Positions 16,691 to 25,592 of a DNA stretch of 36,387 nt are shown here, one piece after another. The DNA comes from Acidobacteriota bacterium (lineage in GTDB: Bacteria; Acidobacteriota; UBA6911; RPQK01). The position numbers were made by a program, and so were the translations under genes. The stretch's first letter is position 1; each line of letters starts with the position of its first letter. The notes below the pieces were generated by a model. The model saw only the letters and a list, made by a program, of their open reading frames with translations, did no database searches and was not told the DNA's origin. The stretch spans positions 1 through 36,387 of the forward strand of contig RPQK01000002.1 in NCBI GenBank assembly GCA_003819755.1. Direction: 5' to 3'.

Positions 16691-19111
16691 TCATGCGCAT
16701 CTGAGGGTGGAGATCGGGTCGGTCAAAGCCGCGCGGCGCGCGGGCAGGTAGGCAGCAATAAGTGCAACCGTGCCAAGTAACAAACAACCACCCGCAAACG
16801 TGAACGGATCGGTTGCCGTGATACCGAACAGCCAGGCGGCGAGAACCCGGGTCAGTGCAAAGGAGCCCAGGAGCCCCAGCAACAGCCCGCAGGCAGTGAG
16901 AACTGCAGCCTCTCTGAGAACGAGGCCCAGGACACGCCGAGGGGAAGCGCCAACGGCGATCCGCACCCCCATCTCGTGCCTTCTCTCGCCCACTCGCTGA
17001 GACATAACCCCGAAGATTCCGACCGAGGCGAGAACGAGGGCCACGGCTGCCACGATCGTCAAGAGGTTGGTCATACGTCGACTGTAGGAGACAGTCGCGG
17101 ACACCATATCCTCCATCGGTTTCGCATCGTAAACCGCCGCTTCTTTGTCGAACCGCGCCACCTCCAACCGAACCGCGGAAACTAACTGCGCTGTCGGCAA
17201 TTCACTTCGAACCGCCAGCATACCGGTCGCCGGGAAGGCGTAGCAGGACATGTAGAGCTGAGGCATCGGATCCTCATGCAATCCGCTGTGTTTCGTGTCT
17301 CCTACCACTCCAATGACCGTGTACGAGGTGCCGGGAAAGCTCAGAGGCAGGCGTAATCGATGCCCGATAGGATTGCCCCCCGGCCAGCAGGCATCAGCCA
17401 GTGTCCGGTTGACGACGACCACCGGCAGGGTTCCCCAGCGGTCTGCCTCCGTAAAAACGCGGCCGTCTGCGAGCGGGATACCCATGGTTTTGAAATAGCC
17501 GGGGCTCACGGAGTAAAGACTGGCAAAAGGATAGTGGCCATCGCCAGGCACCGGGCGTCCTTCGGGGTGATAGGGGTGACTGGAAGTACTTCCCGTCATC
17601 GGGAGCGGATAGACGCTGGCCACGCTCTTTATCCCGGGCAGAGATTCCAGCCTGCGCAGCAGCTCCCTGTTGTAGACCTCCAATCCTTTGGCGTACTTCT
17701 CGAAGTCCATTCCCTGTGGTGTCATGGCTTCTCGGTAAAGGCGGATGGTCGCGCCCTGGAACCCCATTCCTACAAGGCCTTCCGTGTCAAAACCAGGTTT
17801 TGTCGTAGAGAGCCTTACGGCTGTGCGGAGCATGAGACCGGCACAGACAACGAGCATGAGAGCCATTCCGATCTCCACGACCGCCAGCGTCCGTCGAAAC
17901 CGGTGATGGCCCGACCGGCTCCCGGGGCGTTCGCCGTCTTTAAGTGATCGAACCAGGTCAAAGGCTGAAAAGCGCAGAGCCGGGAAGAGCCCGAACAGGA
18001 GTGCCGTAACGCAGGAGAGCAGCAGTGTGAAGACGAGCACTGAAACATCTATCCTGACCAGGGGGACGATTTCCGGCGGAACAAAGGGGAGGAGGCTGGC
18101 TCGGACGGCATCGGCGAGCAGGAGGCCCACAATGCTGCCCTCCAACGACAACACCAGGCTCTCCGCCAACGTCTGTCGGACAAGGTCCTTCCTCTCAGCC
18201 CCGAGTGCTGCACGAACAGCGAACTCATGTTGCCGCTCGTGCAGCCGTGCCAGCAGGAGAGTGGCGACATTGGCGCATGCAATCAGCAAGACAAGCCCCA
18301 CCACGGCGAAGAAAATCAGAACCACGCTCCGGGTGTTCCCCGCCACCCAGTCTCGAAAAGAGACGAGGGCCACCGACGGAGCGGCGGTTGGCCTTGGATA
18401 CTGCTTATTGAGCTGTGCGGCGATCAGCTGCATCTCGGCAGACGCCTGCGCGGCGCCTATGCCGGGCTTCAAACGGCCCAGGACGGTGAGAGCATCGTGT
18501 TGATCGCGCGGCTCGTTTGCAGCTCGCGGATCAATCGGAAGGAAGAGATCCGCATCACCGGACAGCCGGAAACCCGAAGGGATTACTCCGACGATGTCGT
18601 GGCTTCGGCCCTCAATGTTGACAGCCGGACTCCCGTCCGCGCCCCGCTGGTGCCTTTGGTAGAAAGATTCCGTGACAATGACGACTGGCCTTCCCCCTGC
18701 TGAGTCTTCATGAGCGTTGAACGAGCGTCCCTCGAGAAAAGTCACTCCCAGCGTCGAGAATAAGTTCGCAGAAACCCACTTGCACGTGAAGCGCTCGGAA
18801 TAGTCGCGCACAACCAGGCAGGTACCGGGTCGGTAGCAGGCCATTTGCTCGAAGCTCTTGCTCGTTTTCCTCCAGTCGAGGTATGTCGCGTAGGACGGCG
18901 GATAAGTCCCGTCCCTGGAGCCCTCCTGCAGGACAACCAGGCGACCGGGCTCACGGTACGGCAGATTCTTTATCAAGAGAGCGTTGACGACCGAGAAGAT
19001 AGCCGTAGTAGCACCAATTCCGAGCGCCAAAGTCAGGATTGCGGCGGCCGTCAGACGAGGTTTCTTTAACTGAACTCTGAGGATTTGTTTGATTTCTGTT
19101 CTCAAGGACAT
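16691..19111 (-). CDS. ADOP-family orphan ABC permease (MacB/FtsX type)
   Basis: This 806-residue permease contains two MacB periplasmic-core plus FtsX units in one chain, the 'acidobacterial duplicated orphan permease' architecture. The first unit runs from an N-terminal helix (LTAAAILTLALGIGATTAIFSVVNALL) through FtsX helices at about 270-400. The second starts near VVEIGMALMLVVCAGLM and ends with the FtsX block VVAAVALVLASVGIFG...LIAAYLPARRAALTDPISTLR. There is no ATPase gene nearby, as usual for the family. The frame extends to 19387 through repeat-derived sequence; ATG 19111 (MSLRTEIKQILR) has a GGAG site and matches the family start. The transported substrate is unknown. Confidence 0.93.
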   Translation of the reverse strand: MSLRTEIKQILRVQLKKPRLTAAAILTLALGIGATTAIFSVVNALLIKNLPYREPGRLVVLQEGSRDGTYPPSYATYLDWRKTSKSFEQMACYRPGTCLVVRDYSERFTCKWVSANLFSTLGVTFLEGRSFNAHEDSAGGRPVVIVTESFYQRHQRGADGSPAVNIEGRSHDIVGVIPSGFRLSGDADLFLPIDPRAANEPRDQHDALTVLGRLKPGIGAAQASAEMQLIAAQLNKQYPRPTAAPSVALVSFRDWVAGNTRSVVLIFFAVVGLVLLIACANVATLLLARLHERQHEFAVRAALGAERKDLVRQTLAESLVLSLEGSIVGLLLADAVRASLLPFVPPEIVPLVRIDVSVLVFTLLLSCVTALLFGLFPALRFSAFDLVRSLKDGERPGSRSGHHRFRRTLAVVEIGMALMLVVCAGLMLRTAVRLSTTKPGFDTEGLVGMGFQGATIRLYREAMTPQGMDFEKYAKGLEVYNRELLRRLESLPGIKSVASVYPLPMTGSTSSHPYHPEGRPVPGDGHYPFASLYSVSPGYFKTMGIPLADGRVFTEADRWGTLPVVVVNRTLADACWPGGNPIGHRLRLPLSFPGTSYTVIGVVGDTKHSGLHEDPMPQLYMSCYAFPATGMLAVRSELPTAQLVSAVRLEVARFDKEAAVYDAKPMEDMVSATVSYSRRMTNLLTIVAAVALVLASVGIFGVMSQRVGERRHEMGVRIAVGASPRRVLGLVLREAAVLTACGLLLGLLGSFALTRVLAAWLFGITATDPFTFAGGCLLLGTVALIAAYLPARRAALTDPISTLRCA

Positions 19112-19225
19112 AACAACGCTCCGGTGGCGTCCAACCAGGACGGCAGCAAAAACCGTGCCAGCTCTACCGAGGCGCTGGAACGACTCGAAAAAGCCGGCGG
19201 GCGTGTTGCCGGTAACGACCACTTG

Positions 19226-19556
19226 GCACCAAACCATTTTGAAGTTCGGCGGCAGAGGCTGATCTTTATACACATCTTGGAACCGACCCGGCTTGGAGGC
19301 GTCGCCCTGGGAGTGCAGGGGTCTCGCCCAATGCCATTTACTTTTTGGAGCGCGGGGCCGCCAGGCCATTTTGGAGTGCGGCGGCAACGAGAGGCCGACG
19401 CTTTATCAGGCCTCGAGCCGACGCCGCTTTCCCCTGTGCACAATCGATCCGGTTCAATGCTGATGCCGTTTGGCTCGATCCGGCATAGGGGAAAGCGGCG
19501 TCGCCTCGAGGCCTGATAAAGCGTCGGCCTCTCGTTGCCGCCGCACTCCAAAATGG
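19226..19556. repeat. Nested inverted repeat with 73-bp arms
   Basis: 19366-19438 and 19484-19556 are reverse complements with about two mismatches in 73 bases. A related end module (GCACCAAACCATTTTGAAG... at 19226-19253) matches the extended outer end of the right arm (to about 19565). A third degenerate module lies around 19335-19358. The loop has a directly repeated TCGATCCGG. The structure reads as an element inserted into, or duplicated within, an earlier copy. It forms the leader side of the ADOP gene and encodes meaningless N-terminal extensions (CRRTPKWFG-like). Confidence 0.9.
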
Positions 19557-19722
19557 TTTGGTGCTCAGCCTTCGACTAAGGCCTCCTCGAGTGGTCGGGA
19601 CTACCAAGGACCACCTGTCCGCTTCCGGCATGAGTTGTGCGATCTTGGGAAGACCGAACGGACGAGGGTCTGGGGATGCAGCCGAAGCCTGAAACACCGT
19701 CAGCTCAGGACGACCCGACTGA

Positions 19723-22569
19723 CTAAAAAGCCTCCAAGTCGTAACCGCTGCTCTGGATACCCTGCGTTCCCGTGTAGACGCGGACCGCACCGGTTTCAGT
19801 GTCAGTGATACGGACGGTGTACGCGACGTCGGTAAGAGATGCGAAAAAGACCCAGAATTTCCCGTTTACGGAGCGACCGTCGAGAATTTTCACGAGCAAT
19901 TCAGCGTTCGATTTGTCGAAGAACCAGAAATAACCCGAGTCCCGGCTGAGCGGAATGCCGAAGGCTGTGCCGGTAGCACCCGCCGCCGTGGTCCAGTCCA
20001 CCCGGACAGTAAAACGGGAATCGAGGACCATGTCCGGCGTCTCGGCGCTCTCGGCGGCTAGCACGGCGATCTCCTCCGGTCCAAGGGCTCGACTGTAGAT
20101 CCGCAAGTCGTCAATCAGGCCGGCGTAATCCCCGGAGTGTCCATATTTCGAACTGCCCAGTTGCCAAACCACCTCCCGCATCTCGATATAGCGCTGGACG
20201 GTGCATACCGCTTGCCCGTCAAGGAAGAAACGGGTGTACTCCCCGTCATAGGTAAGAGCCAGATGATGCCAGACGCCCGGTTGCGCCTGTGCTCCTGCAT
20301 CCACACTCGCGCCCAAGAAGTCACCCCCGATCCGGCCGCCGAAGACGTTCAGGGAGGCGTAGAGTCCGAAGACTTCCCCGTGTTGGTGGCTATAGGAATA
20401 CCCGTACTGGTTGCTCAACAGGGGGTTCCCGTTGTCGGTGTCTTCCTTTCCGAGGTTGACCCAGGCCACGGTCGTTATTGGGCCCGACCGCATGATATCG
20501 GCGAGCAGGCCGTCGCCAAGGCGGAATGTCGTGCTCGCGGCTCCTTCCGCACCACCCGCGCATCCGCCCACGCGGCCCCCGGGTACAAAGGGAATCGCCT
20601 CATCAAGATGATTTTCGTACCCCGAGCTGTCCAGAGCGGTATTTGCCGGATCATCGAACTTCCAGTGACCAATCAGGCTCGGGTCACCCGCCGCCAAGCC
20701 GGTGTACAGCGGCGCGGCACCCGGTGTCGAATTGTCGGGAAAAGCACTGACGTCGTGAAACGATGCTTGCCTCCCCTGGCTGTTCTGGTACGTCTGAATC
20801 CGGCCGGTAACGAGATCCGTGATTCGCACGGTGAAAGCCACATCGGTCAGGGAGCCATAGAAGACCCAGAAGCTGTGATTGACTGACCGGCCGTCCAGGA
20901 CTTTGACGAGCAGCTCCATGTTCGTCGGCTCAAAGAACCAGAAGTACCCGGAGTCTGCAGAGAGAACCCGTGCCGTTCCCTCTCCGGAGCCAAGCGTAGT
21001 TTGCCATTGCACTTCCACCTGGAACCGGCCGGCGTGAAGGTGAAGGACTCCCGGATCTTTGGTAACGGTTACCGGAGTGTAAGCGACATTGTCCTCAGCA
21101 TTGTTGTCGGCCGGGGTGTCAACAACGACTTTGTTAGTCACAATGCCGGCAGCCGGGAGGCCGACTCCGACTCGCAGCAGAAAGCTGTCGCTTGAGCCGG
21201 CGGCCAGCGAAATCGTTCGACTACACGTTACCGAGGTCCCGGCGGCTGAACAGTCCCAGGAAGCGCCCTCGTGAGAAGTGAAACTCATACCGGCCGGGAG
21301 GAAGTCGGCAACAGTGATAGGTCCCGTAGTCGGTCCGGTCCCATTGTTGGTGACGGTCACTCGATAGGATGCTGATTTGGCGACCTCAAAAATCGAACTG
21401 GCGTCCTGAATCGGCTGGGTCGTCACCGCCAAATCAGGGAATTGCGCACCGGGCGCGTAGGTAGAGGCATAGAGGCCGCTAAGATCACGAGGATCACGGT
21501 CAAACTCATAGTCCTGATATCCAACGTAGAGGGTGGAGGCTGAACCGTCGAGGACCAACAGCGAGCTAAGGGCCGTCTTGTTTACAGGGGGCTCATATTG
21601 ACTCCGGCATTCGAGACCCATCGGATTCCAGGTGTTTCCTCCATCCAAGCTCGTGTACACACTGCTGCCGATTCCAAACCCGTTTGTTCCCCGCAGTGCA
21701 AACAGATGAGTGGGGTCAAGCGGGTCAATCCAGATGGCTTCGGCCGGCTCGTACAGAACCAGATAGCCGTCAGCGACAATTGAGAATCCCTGGCTGTAGT
21801 CATACCAGGTCGCGCCACCGTCGGTACTCTTTAGGATGCCCGGCTCCAATCCGGTTGTCTGGCAGCGGCCGAGATAGATGTTCGCGGGGTCCGTCGGATC
21901 GAAGGTCAGGCACAAAGCGCGGTAGTTAATCCATTCATGCCAGGTTTCACCGCGGTCTGAGCTCCGATACACCTTCTCTGCTAACGCAATCATTGTCCCG
22001 TCAGGTGCCGCCTGAACAGAAGTTACCCAGCCCCCAAGCCCTCGCAAGTATGTGGTCCAGGTGAGGCCGCCGTCCGTCGATCTGCTCACTCCCTGGCCGC
22101 GGGTTCCGTAAAGAGTCGACGGCTGTGAGGGATGGATGAACAGTGAGGTCATGGGCGGAAAACTCGGGCATGACGTCCAGGTTGCTCCCCCATTCGTGCT
22201 TTTGAACCATCCTGTCTTCATTTCGTCGCCGCCGCCCAGCAAAGCGTAGACGGTATTTGGGTCGTGGGGATCAACCTGGAGAAACACGATGTTCGCGTGT
22301 CCGTACGGGCTCAGCAGATCCTGGCCGATCTGCTCCCAGTGGATCCCGCTGTCGGTCGTTTTGAAGATTCCTCGTCCTCGCCCTGACGGTCCATGGTTGG
22401 TACCCGCGTAGACGATGCTCGGATCGACAGGATCGGCCGCCAGCGTGAAAACCGAAAGCTTGTTCAGTCCTATCCGCGTCCACTTGTTGACACCGGCGTG
22501 GGCGGGCAGCCCGGCAATGACCAGGGCGAGTAAAAACGACGCGAGACGAACCAAGCACGGGATACCCAT
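19723..22569 (-). CDS. Secreted beta-propeller / DUF11 / LamG protein with duplicated C-terminal module
   Basis: A signal peptide (LVRLASFLLALVIAGLPAHAG) is followed by sortilin/BNR-like propeller repeats (about 30-370: FKTTDSGIHWE, FKSTNGGATWTS, SRSTDGGLTWT, LKSTDGGATWY, YTSLDGGNTWN). Then come a DUF11/CARDB-like Ig domain (about 380-498), a first 'DSGYFWFF' module (about 513-608), a LamG/concanavalin-like domain (about 631-833: IGHWKFDDPANTALDSSGYEN, VWHHLALTYDGEYTRFFLDG), and a second module (about 853-948). The two modules share DSGYFWFF, LLVKVLDGRSVN and FWVF-SLTDVA-TVRITD. The start is ATG 22569, chosen for AAGGAG six bases upstream; a TTG start at 22590 is the longer alternative. It is probably a surface or extracellular protein; role unknown. 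Confidence 0.85.
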   Translation of the reverse strand: MGIPCLVRLASFLLALVIAGLPAHAGVNKWTRIGLNKLSVFTLAADPVDPSIVYAGTNHGPSGRGRGIFKTTDSGIHWEQIGQDLLSPYGHANIVFLQVDPHDPNTVYALLGGGDEMKTGWFKSTNGGATWTSCPSFPPMTSLFIHPSQPSTLYGTRGQGVSRSTDGGLTWTTYLRGLGGWVTSVQAAPDGTMIALAEKVYRSSDRGETWHEWINYRALCLTFDPTDPANIYLGRCQTTGLEPGILKSTDGGATWYDYSQGFSIVADGYLVLYEPAEAIWIDPLDPTHLFALRGTNGFGIGSSVYTSLDGGNTWNPMGLECRSQYEPPVNKTALSSLLVLDGSASTLYVGYQDYEFDRDPRDLSGLYASTYAPGAQFPDLAVTTQPIQDASSIFEVAKSASYRVTVTNNGTGPTTGPITVADFLPAGMSFTSHEGASWDCSAAGTSVTCSRTISLAAGSSDSFLLRVGVGLPAAGIVTNKVVVDTPADNNAEDNVAYTPVTVTKDPGVLHLHAGRFQVEVQWQTTLGSGEGTARVLSADSGYFWFFEPTNMELLVKVLDGRSVNHSFWVFYGSLTDVAFTVRITDLVTGRIQTYQNSQGRQASFHDVSAFPDNSTPGAAPLYTGLAAGDPSLIGHWKFDDPANTALDSSGYENHLDEAIPFVPGGRVGGCAGGAEGAASTTFRLGDGLLADIMRSGPITTVAWVNLGKEDTDNGNPLLSNQYGYSYSHQHGEVFGLYASLNVFGGRIGGDFLGASVDAGAQAQPGVWHHLALTYDGEYTRFFLDGQAVCTVQRYIEMREVVWQLGSSKYGHSGDYAGLIDDLRIYSRALGPEEIAVLAAESAETPDMVLDSRFTVRVDWTTAAGATGTAFGIPLSRDSGYFWFFDKSNAELLVKILDGRSVNGKFWVFFASLTDVAYTVRITDTETGAVRVYTGTQGIQSSGYDLEAF

Positions 22570-22970
22570 CTCCAACTCCTTCTCCCCCAAAGGCTAAGGT
22601 TTTTCGCCGCTATTGTACTGCTGAGCCACAGAATAATGCTAAAAATTTAGCGTTTTTTTCGTCTGTTCTGACCTTACGCCCCCTCGCGGCCTGGTGGCTT
22701 GCTTTATGCTGTGAGGGAGAAACGGGTTCGAACGCGGTTCCCGGCGCGGTGTCCGTTGACTCGCCTTGTCGCGCGTGGGTAGCCGTGGGCAGCCATCGCA
22801 TAGGCGCCGACCAGCAGAAACTTATTCGTTTCTTCGACTAAGCTTTGTAACATCTCGTTGGGGCACTGGAGCTTCTCTTGAGGTGCTGCGCTCTCTCGTC
22901 TCCTACCCGACCTCGTACTGGGGGTATGCCTTGGCCTTCGGATTGTGCCCGGGTCGAAGCGGAGATACCA
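22570..22970. other. Divergent intergenic region, AT-rich near 22630
   Basis: A 400-bp gap between the divergent propeller gene and the RiPP-precursor-like gene. It holds a GCTAAA-AA-TTTAGC inverted repeat near 22640 followed by a T-run. A possible TACAAT -10 for the minus-strand gene lies near 22613-22618. No further gene was seen and no clear plus-strand promoter was found for the 22971 gene. Confidence 0.5.
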
Positions 22971-23267
22971 ATGACCGACGATCCGAAAACGGCACGAGAG
23001 CGCGTGGAGGACTTCATCACCAGGAAGGCTGCCGAAGACGAGAATATTAGAGCGGAGCTGAAGAAGAATCCGCGGGCTGCGGTGGCCAAAGTAGGGATTG
23101 CCCTGCCGGAGGGCATTGAGTCAAGGTGGTCGAGGAGTCGCCGTCCGTGAAGTACATTGTGTTACCGACCTGTCCTTCGGATTTCGGAACTGAGCGAATC
23201 CGAGCTGGACAAGGTGGCAGGCAGCGGTCCGGTGTGGGAGTGCGAGTGCCCCTGGTACAGCGGCTGA
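22971..23267 (+). pseudogene. NHLP-type RiPP precursor peptide, interrupted by two compensating frameshifts
   Basis: ATG 22971 has a GGAGA ribosome site at 22961-22965. The first 48 codons give ARERVEDFITRKAAED, IRAELKKNPRAAVAKVGIAL and PEGIE, the nitrile-hydratase-alpha-like leader (NHLP) pattern. The frame then stops at 23148. In the frame one base over, from 23121, the family continuation VKVVEESPSVKYIVLP appears, and from 23190 the original frame resumes with LSESELDKVAGSG, the usual end of such leaders. A Cys/Trp-rich core, PVWECECPWYSG, follows and stops at 23267. A one-base loss near 23120 and a one-base gain near 23188 explain everything. Reassembled length (about 98 residues) is normal for these precursors. 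No maturation enzyme is in the window. It could be a recent pseudogene or an intact gene with sequence errors. Confidence 0.78.
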
Positions 23268-23373
23268 CGGCTTCATGCTGGAGCACACCATACACCGGTG
23301 TCTGGCGGTTTGTAAGCTCAATTCTGTGTCTGCGTCTGTCGCCGGTAGGACAAGAGGCTGATGTTTGATAGGC

Positions 23374-23431
23374 TGGCGGAGGAGATAGGATTCGAACCCA
23401 CGGTACCCTTCCGGGTACAGCGGTTTTCAAG
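23374..23431. other. Island left attachment-site copy (tRNA-Ser 3' segment)
   Basis: 58 bases identical, but for one position, to the 3' half of the tRNA-Ser gene at 36183-36240, from the CCA end to the anticodon loop (TTTTCAAG). Beyond the anticodon loop the sequence diverges completely, so it is not a tRNA gene. This is the typical footprint of integrase-mediated insertion with crossover in the anticodon loop. Confidence 0.88.
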
Positions 23432-23565
23432 TTCAGCCCGGCTCACTTGCCAAAAACTACCAAGTATTTACATTTAAACAGGTTATTGATGGATTCTAGA
23501 CAGGTCGGACTACCAGTTTTTACCATCAATTACCATCTCGACCGGAAACAACTCGGAAACATCCG
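23432..23565 (+). repeat. Left-flank repeat of island unit 1
   Basis: About 135 bp directly following the att copy, roughly 90 percent identical to 28810-28942, which follows the second att copy. It contains close repeats of ACCA (ACTACCAG, TACCATCAATTACCATC), as arm-type integrase sites often do. No gene. Confidence 0.82.
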
Positions 23566-23630
23566 GGGCCGTGCATCCGACTGCCGTAGAAGCCGAAAGC
23601 CGTTGATCTCGTGTGATATGCTTCATTGAA

Positions 23631-23927
23631 ATGAGCGTGGCAACCACCATCGCCCGACTGCGCGCCGAGGAGGCGTTGATCCGCGAGTTTTCGATCAGAG
23701 CGCTCTACATTTTCGGTTCAGTCGCTCGGGGAGAAGAGTCTCCAGGGAGCGACATCGACATTCTGGTGGAATTCGAACCTGGGTCACGGATCGGCTTGTT
23801 CGCGTTTGCCCGCCTGCAGAGGCGACTGTCCGAGCTCCTCGAGAAGAGAGTCGACCTGGTAACTCGGGACGGTCTACATCGTGCTTTGAAGGACCGGATA
23901 CTGAAAGAAGCCGTCCGTGCCGCGTAG
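23631..23927 (+). CDS. MntA-type minimal nucleotidyltransferase (antitoxin)
   Basis: This is a 98-residue stand-alone nucleotidyltransferase of the MNT family. The fold signature GSVARGEESPGSDIDILVEF spans residues 29-48: G29-S30 and the metal-binding D41 and D43. MntA proteins adenylylate and so neutralise the HEPN RNase encoded next to them. The stop overlaps the start of the HEPN gene by 11 bp. A GTG start at 23613 is the longer alternative; ATG 23631 gives the usual length. A third family acid (VDLVTRD) is present. It belongs to island unit 1. Confidence 0.9.
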   Translation: MSVATTIARLRAEEALIREFSIRALYIFGSVARGEESPGSDIDILVEFEPGSRIGLFAFARLQRRLSELLEKRVDLVTRDGLHRALKDRILKEAVRAA

Positions 23928-24264
23928 AGACTGGAGATTCCGGATTCAAGATATCCTCGATGCGATCGCCGCGGTATCGGCCTACACAGCGGACATGGAT
24001 TTCGAGCAATTCACACGCGACCGTCGCACCGTCGATGCCGTTGTCAGAAACCTCATCCTGATTGGCGAAGCCGCCCGTCATATCCCGGACGAGATTGGCG
24101 CGAAGTGCAGCACGTTGCCGTGGTCTGAGATGCGGGCGATGCGAAACTTGGTGGTCCACCAATACTTCGGGGTGAGCGACGCAATCGTGTGGGAAACGGT
24201 GAAGCAGGATCTGCCGAGCATCGTGCAGCCTTTGCTTGGCCTGTTGATGCCCGAGAACCATTGA
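23917..24264 (+). CDS. HepT-type HEPN RNase (toxin)
   Basis: A HEPN/DUF86 protein of 115 residues. The catalytic motif R-x4-6-H is intact as RNLVVHQY (R76, N77, H81, Y83). The Y83 position is the residue polyAMPylated by MntA in characterised HepT systems. In the family it is an RNase toxin that blocks growth, used in plasmid addiction and phage defence. The start is GTG 23917, overlapping the nucleotidyltransferase gene. All motif residues are present, so it is probably functional. Confidence 0.92.
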   Translation: MPRRDWRFRIQDILDAIAAVSAYTADMDFEQFTRDRRTVDAVVRNLILIGEAARHIPDEIGAKCSTLPWSEMRAMRNLVVHQYFGVSDAIVWETVKQDLPSIVQPLLGLLMPENH

Positions 24265-24439
24265 TCAGGTCCAAGGCGCCGGATCACCCGCCCGCTTGCC
24301 GGGGGAGAGAGGGCTTCGTCAACCGCGACCGGCTGGAAAGGTGCCAAAAACTCTCCCGGTGAAGGCATAACCCCTCCCGTGTTCATATGTTTCGTCAAGT
24401 ATCTATTTCTTAATACTTTGCCGCGAGTCAGATGGCTTC

Positions 24440-24910
24440 AAGAATTCAGGACGATGATACCGTTTTCCTGAAAATCGGGCGGTGATTTGCCGTTGCTCCG
24501 CCGGTCGGGTGAGAAGGCCCAGCGCCTCGCAGTCGCCCCTGAATTCACAAAACATTCAGAGCGACGACAAAAGCTATTTAGCGGTGTCGGATCGACAATC
24601 GCTACTCGGTGCCGTTCTGCCGGCCAGACCAGAGGAAGACCGCACCAGGCACGCGCCAGCTTGCCCACGTAAATCATTGCCTGTTCAACAAAATATGCGC
24701 TGGCCAAGGAAGTCGCCCTCCTAATTTGACAGTTTCAGGATCGGACGGGGAGGGTCGTTTTTGAGGGTCGGAAATTGGTTATCAAATGTCCATTTTGTGG
24801 CTTCGGTTTTTTCGGTCGAACCGGCGATTTCGATGGCTGGGGACCGCATCATTACTGGGTCCGAGGACCGTAGCCGGCCATGGAATCGGGGCCTGGGAGG
24901 AGTCGGATTG
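24440..24910. repeat. Diverged long direct repeat, copy 1; no gene
   Basis: The gap 24265-24956 holds no credible gene. From about 24440 to 24910 it aligns in blocks with 29010-29480: the CGTTTTCCTGAAA block, CACAAAACATTC...GACAAAAG, CGGGGAGGGT-GTTTT, a GTTA-CAAAT-TC-ATTTTGTGG block and GGACCGTAGCCGGCCATGGAATC-GGGCC. Identity is patchy and sets of indels separate the blocks. It is probably an inherited non-coding end of the same element family. Confidence 0.72.
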
Positions 24911-24956
24911 GCACCTTGTTAGGATCGCCAGCAGATCTTGACGCGCCCAGGCCGGG

Positions 24957-25268
24957 TCAGGCAACGGCCTTTCGCACGCGCAATTCGACTTTGTGTCCGG
25001 TTGCGGAAAGGACACGAATCAGAAGATCGGTGGAAATACCCTGGGTGTTGCCGTTGGCGATGGCTGTGACCCGCGTGCGCGACGTCCCGGCCTTTTTCGC
25101 AATCTCGGCGTGGGTCAGAGTGCCGTCATGAATGATCCTGATCAGCTCGCAGGTTAGCTCCGAACGGAACTCCATCTCTCCCGTCTCAGCCGCTGACAAA
25201 CCAAGGGCGTGCCCCAAGTCCTCAGCCGTCTTGGTCCGAACCGGCTTTTCAGGATTCGACTGCTTCAT
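24957..25268 (-). CDS. XRE-family antitoxin (HigA-like)
   Basis: 103 residues with a C-terminal helix-turn-helix (ELIRIIHDG, LTHAEIAKKAGTSRTRVTAI). The end KVELRVRKAVA is typical of HigA/XRE antitoxins that pair with a Gp49-like toxin. It starts inside the end of the toxin gene (20-bp overlap), toxin first, as in higBA. The DNA-binding domain is intact. The toxin upstream is broken, so this may be an orphan antitoxin surviving as repressor or as anti-addiction factor. Part of island unit 1. Confidence 0.87.
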   Translation of the reverse strand: MKQSNPEKPVRTKTAEDLGHALGLSAAETGEMEFRSELTCELIRIIHDGTLTHAEIAKKAGTSRTRVTAIANGNTQGISTDLLIRVLSATGHKVELRVRKAVA

Positions 25269-25586
25269 CTAGCACCTCCTGCAATCTCTGGCGAGCCATG
25301 CTGATTTCACGAACAGGCGTCTTCTGGGACTTCTTCTGAAAGGCATGGAAGACGATGATCGCATCTGATCAGCCCAGGCAGTAGAAGACCCGCACCGTCA
25401 ATCCCCCAGCTTTGATCCGCAGCTCGTGAACGCCCCGGCCAATATCGGTCATTGGGCGACTGAGCGGCATCCCGAGCGACACGCCCTTTTGGAGATCTCG
25501 GAGAGCTTCTCCGATCTGTTGCCGAATCGAAACCGGCTGCGCTCGGTTGAAGTCCAGTGCCTTCGGTGGAAATCAACCGGCTTCAC
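25249..25586 (-). pseudogene. Decayed HigB/Gp49-like toxin gene
   Basis: Reading frames on the minus strand together give a RelE/HigB-type toxin (PF05973 type): VKPVDFHR in one frame, then after a one-base loss near 25562 the stretch IRQQIGEALRDLQKGVSLGM, PLSRPMTDIGRGVHELRIKA and LTVRVFYCLG. An in-frame TGA (YCLG*SDAIIVFHAF) precedes the intact remainder QKKSQKTPVREISMARQR. So there is one frameshift and one nonsense codon. The HAFQKK and PVREI signatures make the family assignment firm. Start GTG 25586 is assumed. Its antitoxin (24957-25268) and promoter/operator look intact. Confidence 0.85.
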
Positions 25587-25592
25587 GCGCCT

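Noticed and set aside
19112..19387. 92-residue N-terminal extension of the ADOP permease
   Set aside because: Encoded by the inverted repeat; ATG 19111 has a ribosome site and the family N-terminus.
23126..23368. 80-codon plus-strand gene after the RiPP leader
   Set aside because: Its first part is the middle section of the RiPP precursor read in the shifted frame; the rest is non-coding.
23374..23431. Second tRNA-Ser gene
   Set aside because: Only the 3' half is present; sequence beyond the anticodon loop does not fold into the 5' half. Called an att copy instead. The same holds for 28752-28809.
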